Part shown: piece by piece, positions 23,669 to 35,800 of the stretch
Position numbering within the stretch: the stretch's first letter is position 1
Layout of the letters: each line of letters opens with the position of its first letter
Source of the DNA: Schizochytrium sp. TIO01
Lineage: Eukaryota > Sar > Bigyra > Thraustochytrida > Thraustochytriidae
Direction: 5' to 3'
NCBI GenBank assembly: GCA_004764695.1
Contig: SMSO01000037.1
Coordinates: 3,098,337 to 3,162,336, forward strand
DNA: 64,000 nt
Notes under the pieces: model-generated
What the model was told of the DNA's origin: nothing
Database searches by the model: none
The model's input: only the letters and a program-made list of their open reading frames with translations
Program-made: the position numbers and the translations under genes

Positions 23669-24631
23669 ATGGCACGCAAGAGCAAAGAGGTTGAGAAGGA
23701 GGTCCGCGAGGAAGAAGTGCTCGACTCCGCTTCTGAAGATGGCCAGGACGACCAGCAAGATGAGAATCAAGAAGTTGAAAGCAGCGAGGAGGACCTGAAG
23801 GAAGACGAAGAGAATGGAGAGGAAGAAGACGAGGACGAAGACGATGACGAAGATCTCGTCGAAGATGGAGATGAAAATGTTGACAGTGGCGAGGAAGGCG
23901 AGGAAGATGGCGCAAAAACCGAACGCAAGTCCATCATCAAGCCTACTGAAGCTGTTCTGAGAGCGCTCGAAGCTCGCGAAGATGGCTCAAAACGGAAGCG
24001 TCAGCGTCGAGGCGTCGTGTACATTGCTCACCCCCCTGCGTTTATGAAACCTGTCAAAGTGCGGCACCTTTTGAGCCAGTATGGTGAGGTGACGAATTTG
24101 TACTTGGTACCCGAAGATGTGGGAGCTCGCAAGCGCCGCACGCGTGGAGGAGGTAGCAGCAAGATCAAATATACAGAGGGATGGATCGAATTTGCTGACC
24201 GCAAGATTGCCAAGGCTGTCGCAAACTCTCTCAACAACGTCCCGGTTGGAGGACACAGACGCAACTTTCACCACGACACCCTTTGGATGCTTAAGTACTT
24301 ACCTGGATTCGAGTGGTCTCACCTGACTGAAAAACAAGCTTACGAACGGCGCACTAAGAAGGCTCGCCTTCGGGCTGAGCTTGCGCACGCTAAGCGCCAG
24401 AACGAACGCTACGTTGAAAAGGTAGCGATTGAGAGACACATTCAACATAAGTCAAAGGCTGGTGAAGAAGACCACGATGCTGGTGATAGTGGTGATGACC
24501 GTCGGGCAAAGAAACCTAAGCGCGAAGCCAAGCGCTCCTTTAAACAGTTGGAGTCCCGTGATGAGTACAAGGCGAAGAAGGAGGGCCGCCAAGATAAGGC
24601 CCCTGCGTTCTTGGGAAATATCTTCACTTAG
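23669..24631 (+). CDS. ESF2: ESF2/ABT1-like nucleolar RRM protein (18S rRNA processing)
   Basis: The 320-residue protein is a member of the ESF2/ABT1 family, nucleolar factors that act in the small-subunit processome during 18S rRNA maturation. I start it at the ATG at 23669, because the upstream in-frame extension is microsatellite without an ATG. Residues about 1-90 are extremely Glu/Asp-rich. The conserved core begins at RRGVVYIAHPPAFMKPVKVR and includes the RRM-like segment with SQYGEVTNLYLVPED. It continues through EGWIEFADRKIAKAVANSLN and the family-typical HDTLWMLKYLPGFEWSHL. The basic C-terminal coiled region has KKARLRAEL and AKRQNERYVEKV. Length and domain order fit the family. It is convergent with the STAND ATPase gene. 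Confidence 0.92.
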   Translation: MARKSKEVEKEVREEEVLDSASEDGQDDQQDENQEVESSEEDLKEDEENGEEEDEDEDDDEDLVEDGDENVDSGEEGEEDGAKTERKSIIKPTEAVLRALEAREDGSKRKRQRRGVVYIAHPPAFMKPVKVRHLLSQYGEVTNLYLVPEDVGARKRRTRGGGSSKIKYTEGWIEFADRKIAKAVANSLNNVPVGGHRRNFHHDTLWMLKYLPGFEWSHLTEKQAYERRTKKARLRAELAHAKRQNERYVEKVAIERHIQHKSKAGEEDHDAGDSGDDRRAKKPKREAKRSFKQLESRDEYKAKKEGRQDKAPAFLGNIFT

Positions 24632-25137
24632 AATGGTTGAGATTCCCTCCCACCCACCGCTTATCGCATAGGCGTGGGCGCAATCTGCGCCACACGCGAA
24701 CCTGGGTTCTTCAGATTTTGGGCCTCCGTCACTGGACCTTGACGACTTATATTTCTTCTGTAGTATGTAACCAAGCAACGAAAACTTCAAATTTTACAAC
24801 CCTATCTTTACTTTTAACATGCAATCTTCTTGATAATGAAAACAAACTTGCAGATTTTGTTTATTGAAGGTTCTAGAGTTGGATCGACGGAGGATTGCGT
24901 TCCTGCTAAAAGGAAAAATTGAAAAGTGTGTTCAAGTTTTGTCGTGTTCTGATCCCTTTCTTAAAGATTACATGAACAGGCAGAGTCGTCTCATAAGACG
25001 ATCAGCACATACACAGTTCAGTAGCTGATCACTTGCTACGGAAAAGGTGAGCTCTTGCCCTTCAAAGGGAAATAATGAATAAAAAACAAATAATGAGAAA
25101 AGACAACGAGTTTTTAAGAAAAACAAACTATATATGT
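24632..25137. other. Convergent intergenic region
   Basis: AT-rich 3' flanks of the ESF2/ABT1-like and STAND ATPase genes. I see no gene, repeat array or RNA in it. Confidence 0.6.
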
Positions 25138-28100
25138 TCATGAAGAGGTAGAAGAGGTGGAAGAGGACATACGCGAAGACTTGCGCCTTGAAGTGTACTG
25201 TTTGTACATGTTGGACCATGTCCGCATGTTTCGTGTCATTTTGCGGACCTGGTTAAGAATATCTGAAGCCTCATCGCGTCTTCCCGCACGTGCGAGCGCA
25301 TCTGCAAGGGCGCGCTCACGCGCAATGTTCACTTCTGAAGGTACGAGTGTTTCAAACAACTTGTCCGAGTGCTCTACGCTGTAGCGAATCGACTGAGCAG
25401 CCTGGCCAAACTCTTGTTGTGCCTCGTAAATGGCACCAAGGTTCATGTATACACGAGCAACGTGATGCTCTCCTTGCGTCTGGGCGTTCGTAAACACCAT
25501 AAGCGCCTCTTCGGCATGGAAAAGCGCATCATTCGAATCGCCTGTTTGCAACGCTGCTACAGCAACCAGGCCATGCGTCTCCGCACTGACCAGACTCATC
25601 GGGCTCACATCTTCAAGAGCTTGTGACGATTGCTTAAAAGCGGCCCGACTCTCTTCGAGGTTACCAGCAATCCCATTCACGTATCCCGAAATTGCAAGCG
25701 TACGTGCTGAAACTAGATCATTTCCATCGAGGAGCCCAAGTGCGTCACCAAGCAGGGACATTGCCGGGTGGAAGTTGCCCTGCTCAGCAAGAGACAGAGC
25801 CAGAGCGCCCTTGGCGTAAGACTTGGCCGTGACATCAGCCGAGAGAACATCAGCCTCCATCCACTGATCAGAAGCCTGTGTCAAACGACCGCACTTAAAG
25901 TGAACGTGCCCAAGAATGTAGTGCATAGCACTCTCGCTCGAGCGCTCATTCAGTGCCTGGTATACGTTGAGAGCTTCTTGTGCAAAGGATTGAGCACGCT
26001 TCAAACGGAAATCACCCAGAGGAATGAGAAGTAGCATAAAGGCTTGCATTGCGGTAAGATCAGCAAGAAGAAGACTTGCGTTACTATGGCGCTTGGACTT
26101 GTGCGTGAAGCGACGAGTCAGTGAGCGAAGGATCGGCTTTGGAGAAGTCAGAGACGCGGCGCCGCCAGGAGCAAAAGCGCCACTAAGAGACTTGGGAGAA
26201 GGTAGGTCGCCAGGAGCATTGGCCATGTCGCTACCTGATCCGGATACACTACCGGCGCTCAGAGAACTGCGAGGAGAACGAGCTGCAACAGAAGACGCTC
26301 CAGAGGCAACAGAGAAAAGAGAATGACGACGGTAAAGGCGCATGAGCTGAAAGTCGTCCTGCGTGGAGCTTTGGCTCGAACGAGATGATCCTACACGACT
26401 TTGTGAGCGCTCAAGAATAGCATCGTCTTCAGGGAGCTCCTCCTCTTCTTCATCGTTGTCGTTCTCAGCTTCCTCAACCATACTGCCTCCCTGGCGTGAG
26501 AAACGAGCATTGGAGGTAGATAGGCTCAGTCCACGTCGAGATGAGCGTACACGGTTCCAACGACTCTGAGAAGCCTCCGCTGATGGCCCGTGAAGACCAC
26601 CAGAAACTTCTTCTTTGAGTTGGTTTTCAAGTAGTTCACGGCACATGCCAACCGCCATAAACAAATGCGGGAGCATAGCCATGACTGCTTGGAGCATATT
26701 GGGGTCCGCTGCAGCGACACCACGGTGGAGAGGGAAAACATTCTCCATACAATATGCGTGCAGAGATGTTAACACACGGCGAGCACAAGAACGATTTGAC
26801 TCCGTGCTCTTCTCATGAATACTCCGTACAGCTTCAAGCAAGGTCGGATGGACACAAATTGTTCCATCGTTTGCGCGGTACATGAGATCCTCAATACTAG
26901 ATTGCGGCATGAGAGTCTCGGTGAATCCATGAGCGGCCATCTCAGCCACGATAAGCTCAGCGGGAATGTACATTGCGTTAAAAAACGAGCAAACGCGCAG
27001 CATTTCCCAAAAGTGGCGTCCACGGGACTCCTCGGGATCCTTCAGGAGGTCGCGCCAAATTTTACACAAGAGCTTAAGTGACAGACGGTTTCGAGAGCGG
27101 AAAAGGTTTTCCTGGATCTTTTCAAATTGGTAAGTTTCTTTGGTAGATAAGTTCTTCAACGCCGTCCAAGGGCGTCCACGTAGAAAATCCGCCGTGTCAA
27201 TCACACCAATGTTTCGCAAGGCAGTGTGGTGGCCTTTCAACTTGTATCGATTCAGGATAGCATTCAGGTCAGGCATAATGGTTTGTGAGACAAGTGTATC
27301 ATAACGTTCCAAAAGCTCCTCAAAAGTAATATCGTATGTGCGAACAAGATAACCAGCAACCCGCATGCTTAACACACTGCGGCACAAGTGGGCCTGGTCA
27401 CTGAGTTGTAGTAGAGCACGGTCCTCCCGGCGGATCCCTTCTGTGCGAGCAATGCTATTACGCGTGCGCTTCCCTGCAGCACGCCGCATGAGGTCCTCTG
27501 TAGATTTGGCACTGAGCAGTGGGAGTTCTACCCGCAAAGCTTCGTCCCGACCAGACTTTGCTTTGCTGGTGATGAGCACGACACCTTTGCCATTTGAGAG
27601 ACGCGGAGGTGGCACCCATTCAAGGGCATCTTCAGTGGCATCATCAATGACCAAAAGCCATCGCTCTTCGTTTTCAAAAAGATAGCGCCAAAGGTTTTCA
27701 CGCAAATCATCCAGGGCAAGCTGGTCAGTAAGTTCGTGTTGGTGAAGGTCCTCAACCAAAAACCGGTGAACATCCCAAACCATAAAGCTTCCATTAAGCC
27801 ATACCATTCCACCCGGGAACTCCTCCTTGTACTGGTCCACAAATTCCACGGCAACCGATGTTTTGCCAGATCCTTCCGGGCCGTATAATTTAATCTGTGA
27901 CTCGTTGCGCTCAAAAACAAGTTTTGCCAGCCTCTTGAGAATCTTATCTCTGCCGAGAAGGTCTGCACAGGTGTAAAGCGGCATACGATCTACCTCAGTT
28001 TGTCGCTTTGTGCTTGCACGTGTTCTGGTCAGCCTTGCCATATCCTCCGGGGCAACACCCATACGATGGCCACGCAGTCTGAATGGCTGATACACATCAT

Positions 28101-28365
28101 TAAATAGCAAAAGATCATGCCTCTCCATTACACCCTCTAGTAAACCTTGCGAGCTCAAAGAAACTGGAATCACCGGGGATGCTGACGAAGCCCGCCTCTT
28201 AACAGAAACATCTTCATCCTCGTCCACACGCATTTCATCACTACGAAAAACATCGGCACCAGTATCCTCGAGGACTTTAGCACCAGCAGCTCCAGGTCGA
28301 CCACGTCTGCTCACACGAGTTGCACTGCGCCTTGCACTTGACCTTGCGACGCTATCTCGCGCCAT
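25138..28365 (-). CDS. STAND/NB-ARC-like ATPase with C-terminal TPR repeats
   Basis: The 1075-residue intronless protein looks like a STAND-class signalling ATPase. Residues 1-65 are Arg/Ser-rich and probably disordered. The nucleotide-binding core has Walker A GPEGSGKTS (162-170, Lys168), Walker B WLLVIDDA (236-243) and a sensor-like VVLITSKA (262-269). Helical and winged-helix-like sequence follows to about residue 550. Residues about 600-780 are Ser-rich with an acidic EEEEELPEDD run. Residues about 800-1010 form TPR-like helical pairs, and a Ser-rich tail ends the protein. P-loop plus C-terminal superhelical repeats resembles NLR and bacterial or fungal STAND sensors, which oligomerise on ligand binding. 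The ligand and output are unknown, and there is no obvious TIR, CARD or other effector domain at the N-terminus. Confidence 0.8.
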   Translation of the reverse strand: MARDSVARSSARRSATRVSRRGRPGAAGAKVLEDTGADVFRSDEMRVDEDEDVSVKRRASSASPVIPVSLSSQGLLEGVMERHDLLLFNDVYQPFRLRGHRMGVAPEDMARLTRTRASTKRQTEVDRMPLYTCADLLGRDKILKRLAKLVFERNESQIKLYGPEGSGKTSVAVEFVDQYKEEFPGGMVWLNGSFMVWDVHRFLVEDLHQHELTDQLALDDLRENLWRYLFENEERWLLVIDDATEDALEWVPPPRLSNGKGVVLITSKAKSGRDEALRVELPLLSAKSTEDLMRRAAGKRTRNSIARTEGIRREDRALLQLSDQAHLCRSVLSMRVAGYLVRTYDITFEELLERYDTLVSQTIMPDLNAILNRYKLKGHHTALRNIGVIDTADFLRGRPWTALKNLSTKETYQFEKIQENLFRSRNRLSLKLLCKIWRDLLKDPEESRGRHFWEMLRVCSFFNAMYIPAELIVAEMAAHGFTETLMPQSSIEDLMYRANDGTICVHPTLLEAVRSIHEKSTESNRSCARRVLTSLHAYCMENVFPLHRGVAAADPNMLQAVMAMLPHLFMAVGMCRELLENQLKEEVSGGLHGPSAEASQSRWNRVRSSRRGLSLSTSNARFSRQGGSMVEEAENDNDEEEEELPEDDAILERSQSRVGSSRSSQSSTQDDFQLMRLYRRHSLFSVASGASSVAARSPRSSLSAGSVSGSGSDMANAPGDLPSPKSLSGAFAPGGAASLTSPKPILRSLTRRFTHKSKRHSNASLLLADLTAMQAFMLLLIPLGDFRLKRAQSFAQEALNVYQALNERSSESAMHYILGHVHFKCGRLTQASDQWMEADVLSADVTAKSYAKGALALSLAEQGNFHPAMSLLGDALGLLDGNDLVSARTLAISGYVNGIAGNLEESRAAFKQSSQALEDVSPMSLVSAETHGLVAVAALQTGDSNDALFHAEEALMVFTNAQTQGEHHVARVYMNLGAIYEAQQEFGQAAQSIRYSVEHSDKLFETLVPSEVNIARERALADALARAGRRDEASDILNQVRKMTRNMRTWSNMYKQYTSRRKSSRMSSSTSSTSS

Positions 28366-29166
28366 GATGAAGTTGTTGTTTTGTGTGAGTTCCTCGTTTC
28401 AAGTTAATGATAAAAAGGAGAAAATGAATCAGTCAGAAAGTGGATGTAGCAGCCAAGATGAGGTACAGCTACTTCGAGTACTTCCACTCTTCAAGGTTTG
28501 GGATGAATGGAGTGGGATGTGATCTAGCACAGTAGACCGCAGCTGTTATGGGTTGAGCGTCGTTGCGTGAAGTTATAAGAACTCGAACAGGAGCAAACCA
28601 AAGAATATTTGGAGTGGAGTTGAAGGAGTGATTAACCAGCTCAATCGGTGATCGAGCGATCAAGCAAAGGGTACGAGTCAACTCACTTGTGGTCACTCAA
28701 GTCTGATATATAGTTTCCACAGAAGAACCTCAAAGGCCTCTGTGTACAAGAGCGCTCCGCTCGACGCTCGCTCGCGTCTACTCGCGCGGGCAGGGAGCGG
28801 TGGATGGGGTCTAATGTGTTATGTATGTACTCCGATTGTTTGTGAAGAACGATTTCCCATTTTATCGCATAATCAGCAACAAAACCCTTGCCCCTTCCCA
28901 CGAGGTGGCGCGCGTGCACAGTTGCACCTTAATGCCCTGGTGGCCTCAGCTATCTTCCCTACATTTACTTATATCTGCACACTACTTTCTGTGCACATAA
29001 GGTGCTTTCCTGGGTGTTTCACAAAGAGTCACCCCATGCCCCCATTCATGCTCTTGTGCATGCAGCCAGCGAGGGACAGGTGGGGTGTATTATGGGATTA
29101 TCATTCAGCCAGCGAGGGACCGGCTCGGACGAAAGAGGGATCCATCATAGAAGTCCACAACTTACG

Positions 29167-29283
29167 AAAACAAACAAACAAACAAACAAACAAACAAACA
29201 AACAAACAAACAAACAAACAAACAAACAAACAAACAAACAAACAAACAAACAAACAAACAAACAAATAAATAAAACAAACAAA
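29167..29283. repeat. (AAAC)n microsatellite, long array
   Basis: About 24 near-perfect AAAC copies, decaying into AAAT variants at the right end. This is the same motif as the array at 15335. On the plus strand it gives repeated Lys-Gln-Thr-Asn peptides in open frames that are not genes. Confidence 0.95.
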
Positions 29284-31269
29284 TTGAAATAATCAGTCAG
29301 TCAATAAACCAAACAGTTGAATTAGCAAGCAACAAGAGAACAGGAACGACTTGAAGATAAGCCTCTGCACATGAGGCGAGCAACCTTCAAGACTTCGATC
29401 GCTTCCCAATGGAGAATCGCAACTCTAGCAGTGCAGAAAAGCGAAGGCCATCCCCAATCAGACTCGCAGCCACCGAGCTGAGCTCTGCCATAATAGGTAG
29501 GTACCATAGGTACGCATCCATACATACATACAAACAAACATCCATCAATCCACTCACTTATTTACTTACTCGACTTGTTCAAGTGTAGCCATCTTGAGTT
29601 TGTGGACGGTGATGGATGGCAAAAGAACGACTCGGAGTGAGTCCAATCAGCTCAGCAGCGAAAAGTGATGATGATAAGGAGGAATAACTCAGGCAGGCCA
29701 TAACAGGGGGCCTGGCGGCAGAGGTGGATGCCCGGAGATGCGAGCGAGGCCTCTTCTCGCTCGCTTCCTCCGCTGGACCACGACGGAGCCCGCTCGCCAT
29801 ACTCGTGAACAAGCATTTACACAATTCTCCAACGATGATCAGCGTCGAGGCGTGGACATCACCGGCACAAGAACTTCTGCATCCAGGAGTCGCGATCGAG
29901 GTCAACTTTTATGAATCACCACCTTCCGTGGTGCTCGAAGCTTTGAGCTGCTCGGTAGTTAGTTACGTGCTACCGGTGGGAAAGTAGTTGCTGCTGTTCG
30001 ATTTTAGAGCTGCTTGCACGAGCGTGAACATGGGAATCTGCACCTGGCAATGGCTTGGCAATGAATGGGCCTGAGGTCCGGTTTAGAGTGGACATGGCAA
30101 GGCAACCAACCATCTGAAATATGACGGACCCCGTTGCAGAATCAGGCGCCGCGACAGCACTGGGTAGTAAGCAGTAGCGCCAAGCTGTGGCAGCACTGGC
30201 AGTGATTTGAAGCATACCAACCATTGCTGCACCCAGTGAACAGCACAAGTGGTAGTAGCAAGAGCAGAGAACAACCCGAGCAAAGAATATAACAAGTCGA
30301 AGGACCACGAGCCCGATTCAGTCGGTTTGTAAAGGCGAGACCCCACCGCGCCTCGTTGCAGAGCGAGCAAGCAAGCAAGCAAGCTCCTCGCTGTGCCTGA
30401 GCACATCCAAATACGAGTCCTCAACGACAGACCAAGGCAAAAGGTGAACTTCATCGCCTTCAAGAATACAGGCGGCAGTGAACCCTGAACTTCTATAAAG
30501 TGGTAAGCAGACAGACGCAGAGACAGACATACTCGGAGACTCACACTTCAGCGCAGCACGTGCACACCTCCCTTTGTCCGTTAACTATGAACGAGGGATA
30601 GGCGGGAATATGCAAGTGCTGTACATGAGACTTTGCAAGGATACGGAAAGCCAATTTCTTACCAGAACAAGTGTATTAGGTCTTGGCGCACGCCACGTTT
30701 ACAGAGGGAGAGAGAGAAAGAGGGACTCCTAAGGTGTGTATGTACAGGTGAATATAAATGTCTATTATCAGTACCTACGATTACACGAAGTTTGAAGTTG
30801 CTTTTGATTGTCAAGTTTAATCAAATGATTTGAGAGTGGGCTGAGGTACAACACTGACTACTGAAGCGATAGTATAGCCTGTAACGAGGAGTGTGCTGCA
30901 AGTTAAGTTCCTGGTCCCATGACTTTTGGATGCCAAGGTAGGGCTCGGGTTTTTAGTTAGGCTGCTCTTGTGTGCAACGATTTGGGCATGAAGAGACGCC
31001 ACACTCGTTTCTATCTGAACGATCTTAATGGAAAGTTGACGACCCAATGAGGTGGCACGCACGTTCTGTTCTATCCCAGGCCAAGCTGCCAACTAACTGA
31101 CTACGGTGGTTGAGCCTTTCAAATTGTGATCTTCAAGCTTTCACCATTCTGCCAGTTAAAGGCTAAGGCCAGCTTGCCGGGGACGACCCGAAGTGAGCAA
31201 TTTGTCTCATTGTTTCCATTTCGAGGAAACGGCATTTTGAATCTCTCTTAAATAGGTATAGCCTATATC

Positions 31270-31287
31270 ATATATATATATATATAC
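31270..31287. repeat. (TA)n dinucleotide repeat
   Basis: About nine TA dinucleotides in an AT-rich non-coding stretch. Confidence 0.85.
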
Positions 31288-32853
31288 ATTTAATTTAAAA
31301 TATTAATTTTGAAGGCAAAAAATTATTGACAAAGTATTCGGTTCTCCATTTGAGGTTTGACCTAGGATTGAAAACCCTGCATAATCATGCCGTGTGAAAT
31401 CAAATTATAATATGTTTTTCGCACGAAATGATCAAGCCCTAGTATAGTGTTTGCTCGAGCAAAGCAGAAAGTCGAGGCTCGTAAAAAGTAGGGAAAGGCG
31501 ATTGCCTGAACTGTTCGGTGTGTATGCAATTAATAAGAACTGGATATCTTATCGAATTTCACTAGTTATAATATTTATCGATTCCCACCTCAATTCTTAC
31601 CTCTGGATCTTATTACTGAGGAAAATTCATCATTCCATACCTCAGTATTGATAGGAGAGAAACTTTTTATGTGCATTGTCAGCTTCACTGTACTTAAAGT
31701 AAACCTTCAACTTTTTATCATAATCATTATGATGATCTTAAAATTTCGGATTTGACAGAAGTAACAATGTACAGAATATTATGTTGCAGGGTCGAGAAAG
31801 TTGAAAGAGTGTGTGAATCTATGAAGAAGTGAGCTAAAAGGCAGTCCAAGCTGCTTTTATATCCATGATTCATAGTAGGGTACCTACATACTAAGAGTGA
31901 GGTTTTATAATGTTAGTCTCAGGAGCCATACCTGGAAGTCCATTTTCCACAGCATAATTTGAGTTCTGTTGGGCCGGGTCATTGCGAGATTGTTCTGGAG
32001 ATAGACACTGAAAATAAGAATTAAAGCACTTGTTTATGCGCGCAAGTTTTGAAGGAATCACGATTCCTGAACTCATGTTTTTCTTGAAAATCACCTCATG
32101 GCTTGACTCAAGATGGTCCATTCTAAACAAAAGCTAGATGTTTCCAAACAAAATAGTGCTAGTGCTAATATTTGCGATGGCGATGCAAACTTAGAACTAA
32201 AAGTTGCCCCTGACTAGCTGTGTTACCGTGGGTTTGCTGCTATCTAGGGTGGAACGAAAGCAAACAACCATTCATTCAAGGAAATTAATTTATAAGAGTT
32301 AAGCTGAGGAGCAAAATTGCTTTTGTTAAGCTATTCTTCTCTCTTAAGCCAGTATGAATAAAAGCTATACAAAAACTTCAGACTATCATCTAGTTTATTC
32401 TGGGATTCTGAGCCAAAATGCATGTCCTATGAATCTTTTGGTCAATAACAGTTTTACCAAATTGAGCCAGTCTTCTAACACAACCAAAACAACTTGTATG
32501 AAATACTAGGCTTTTGAATCAGTCATGTTATGTGTTATGCTTGAAAGCGATGCAAAGTTACAAGTTTGAACATTTACTCCTTATTTGTTCGCATTTGAAA
32601 AGAAGAAGAATGCCTTTAGATAGCTCATCCCTTAATCAAGCCAGAAAAAGAGATGTCGGGTAAATAATTTCAATTCAATAAATGTGTGCGCAAATTCCAC
32701 ACAGAAACAGGAAATACTCTTTTAATCTTTGGTAGAATGTTCTGATGGCTTCTTCAAAGCATCTCTATTTCTTAAATTTTGAGCAACTATAAAGAAACTA
32801 TATTTCTCGAAGATCTAATCTATCCAAATCAGTGTCTACACTTGTTTCTGAGA

Positions 32854-35800
32854 TTAAGCAGAATCCGTACTAGATAGCTCATCTAAACTTTCATCAGACA
32901 TGGAATCATTAGCAAGCAAGTTGAGTAACGCTTCGGCCGCTTCAACGGTGTTTTGGGGTTTCTTTTCTACTTCTTCATGAGTGAGGTTGAGCAACCCATG
33001 ACTACCTACGGAAGAAACCTCTGTCTTGATGAGCACATCAGATCTCTTTTCGTTAGAAGTATCTGTATTGTGCTGCATAGTATCCCGTCCCTTTGCTACC
33101 AAGCCACTCGAATCCATCGGAGTCACTGATTTTGAGCTAGCTTGGATCCCAACAACCCGTGAACTTGAACTATTGAAAGTGGCCAATGCTTGTGAATTTT
33201 GTACTTCTGGTGATCGAGGTCTTTGCGTATAATTAGTCAGGATGCTTTGTTTGCTCTCGCGCTCCAAATCATCCTCAGCATTGATAAATTCCATCAAAGC
33301 ACGCACTGACTCGATAGGGTCTGACTTTCTATATAGAGAGTCATACTTTTGTTTTGATTCTGCTGCTCCTTGCAAATGACTCTTTGTTCCTGGCAATGCA
33401 TCTTCTGGCTCTAAATCGTTCTTGACATTGTGATGTCGGTTCTCAGCGATTGATGATAATCCCATTGATGAGACGACTTTAGGGATCACAGACGAATGCT
33501 CAGAACCATTTAGCTTGATATTTTCTGTATGTGCTGTGGAAACGTTCGGACTACCGACATAGTCAAAGGTTGAACTTTGATTTGAACTAATCCTTGCATT
33601 TGGATCTCCAATAGGTATTGTGTCTACATCTTGGGTCAAACGGTTGCGATCAATGATCTCATCAATCGAGCCCTTATCTCCCATCTGAGGGCTAGCATCG
33701 CCAGAGCCGCTTGAGATACTTGTAGTTTCGGAAGTTTCATCTTCAATTTGCTGGTCTACTGAATGATCACTGCTGGGATCACTCAGTTCCTCTATAATCT
33801 CAGAGTCTTTGCTAGATTCCATTGACACCGAAGATGCAGGTTTTTTAACATGCGTTTGGCCATCGGTAGATCGCCCAAAGGCAACTTCGTCTGCAGCTGA
33901 CTCAACGTCAGACAATGCTTGCGCCTCCCCTAGACTGGTGCTGGGTTTCCCATGATCGAGTAACTTAGGAAGTTCTTCCGTTGAAGCGAAATCGTCTGCA
34001 TATGGAGAAACATCTCCACTATATAACTCACCTGGAGATACTTCTATATTTGGGGGAGGGGAATTGAGTACCAATCTAGAAAAATCCAGTGGCGCTATCA
34101 TTGAGCCTTGAGAAGAACCCCGCGAAGAGCTTAGCAAGGCGTCAAATCCTTGTTCGCCTTCGCCACCTTCCTCAGAGTGAGATTCTCTTTCTTCATTCAC
34201 TTTGAGGCCGTCCGTATTGACGTTAGCAGATTCTATCATACTAGCGCTTTTGAGTTCCACATCATTTGATAAGTTTGAATTACCGATACTCGAACTCCCG
34301 CTATTCAGAGATACTGATTTGTTCTCCAATAGATCTTTTGGCGTAAAGTTTGAATTCTTAGGCAGAGCATGATCAGATATTTCCTCAGAGCTTGGCTCCG
34401 ATATTTCTTCTTCGAGAATCGTGTGATCCACTTCAACAGTAGATTTCGGAAAGGGCAAACCAGGCATTGGTGCACCTGTAACAAAGTCATTTGGATTTCC
34501 TGGTGAAAGCAAGTGTCTGTCGGTATTATTAAAGTGAACACTTGAAATAGAAGTATCTGCAGTTAAACTTGTTGTTTGGTGCCGAAGAGATGGCTCATTA
34601 TTTGTCAACAACATTGATAATTGAGATTCATTTGCCCCTATACTATTATGATGAGTGTGAAGATGAGCATGGGACCCATCTGAAGTACTGTCTGTTTCAC
34701 CAAGCTTGCGAGGCCAGGATTGCTGATGCACGAGGGGCTGTTTTACAAAAGGTGCATTGGAGGTACGAGAGATTGTGGCGCGGATTTCATGCAATGATGA
34801 TCTACCTGTCAAAGTGTTTGTCCAGCTCATTCGTTGAAAGGGTTGTTGTTGCTGCTGCTGCTGAACATCAGAAAGAGAATTTGTTTTGACAGTGGAAAGT
34901 CGTTTCATGGCTCTTCGTTGAGAGCGCGCTCTTTGTAACCTTGCGCTTCTATCCAAATTATCATAAATAGATGCTTGATCACCTATATCGTTCTGAATTG
35001 GTGCAACAGACTTTCGTGAAGAATAAAGACGTAATACTGAACGTTGTTGTTCACTTCGTGTCATGCGTCTAGAGAATGACTTTTTCGGAATGTCCAAGAA
35101 GCTCATGGTGGCTTCACTTTCTGGCATGGTAGAATTCAGTAAAGATGTTGAAGAATGATTCTGGTCGTTGGTGATTAATGTAGCTTCATTGCTCTCGCTT
35201 TCTCCATTTTCACTTCTATTATCCTCATTATCGGTATCCGCATCAGAGTGGCTTTTGGCGCTACCTATCCTTGATTCATGATCATTAGCTCCGAGTCCTG
35301 AGCTCTTAACATTTAGCTCAAACTCAGCTCGAATATAGTATACCGTTGCTGTCCCAAAGTTTGCTCGTTTTGAAAGTGAACTGCGGGCGCTATCTGGCAA
35401 GCCCTCAAGCTCAGTAACATTCTTTAGAAGTGCTCTTGTTTCCACAAGCTCTTCACTGAATTCACTTAGCCGGGCTTGCTGTAATGCTTCCAAGCACTGT
35501 TGTTTAATTTTGAGTAAGAAACCAGAAATAGGGCAAACAATCAAGCCTTGATCAGCCGCTAATAAAGCTCCTAAATAGTTCTCTTGGCTTAGTAGTAAAT
35601 CTGCTAAATCTTGCCATATAATTACAGGGTCTCTCTGACAGCACGCGATGTCCAATGCTTTTCTTGAAAGAGTCGCACGACCCATCACTGAATATGCTCG
35701 TGACACAAGTACCCAGAGGTTTTCATGCGAATATTGGACACATTTCCCCTTCCGAATTAGATCAAAAATACGTTCTAAATGATTTAGTGCTCGCATAGCC

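Larger units (their letters stand above)
28366..32853. other. 4.5-kb gene-free region
   Basis: No domain-bearing frame is visible. The longest open frame (28742-29269, +) is largely a translation of the (AAAC)n array. Short open frames between 29.3 and 31.1 kb overlap on both strands and show no recognisable product. There is a (TA)n run near 31270-31287 and several GTAGGTAC-type motifs (29495, 30770, 31874). The ends should hold the 5' leader of the STAND gene and the 3' flank of the TPR gene. Confidence 0.55.

Noticed and set aside
23240..23915. Three overlapping minus-strand frames upstream of and over ESF2/ABT1
   Set aside because: They overlap one another, include the (GTGA)n repeat as a Leu-Thr-His-Ser run, and are partly antisense to the conserved gene.
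28742..29292. Plus-strand frames ending in Lys-Gln-Thr-Asn repeats
   Set aside because: They depend on the (AAAC)n array and carry no domain.
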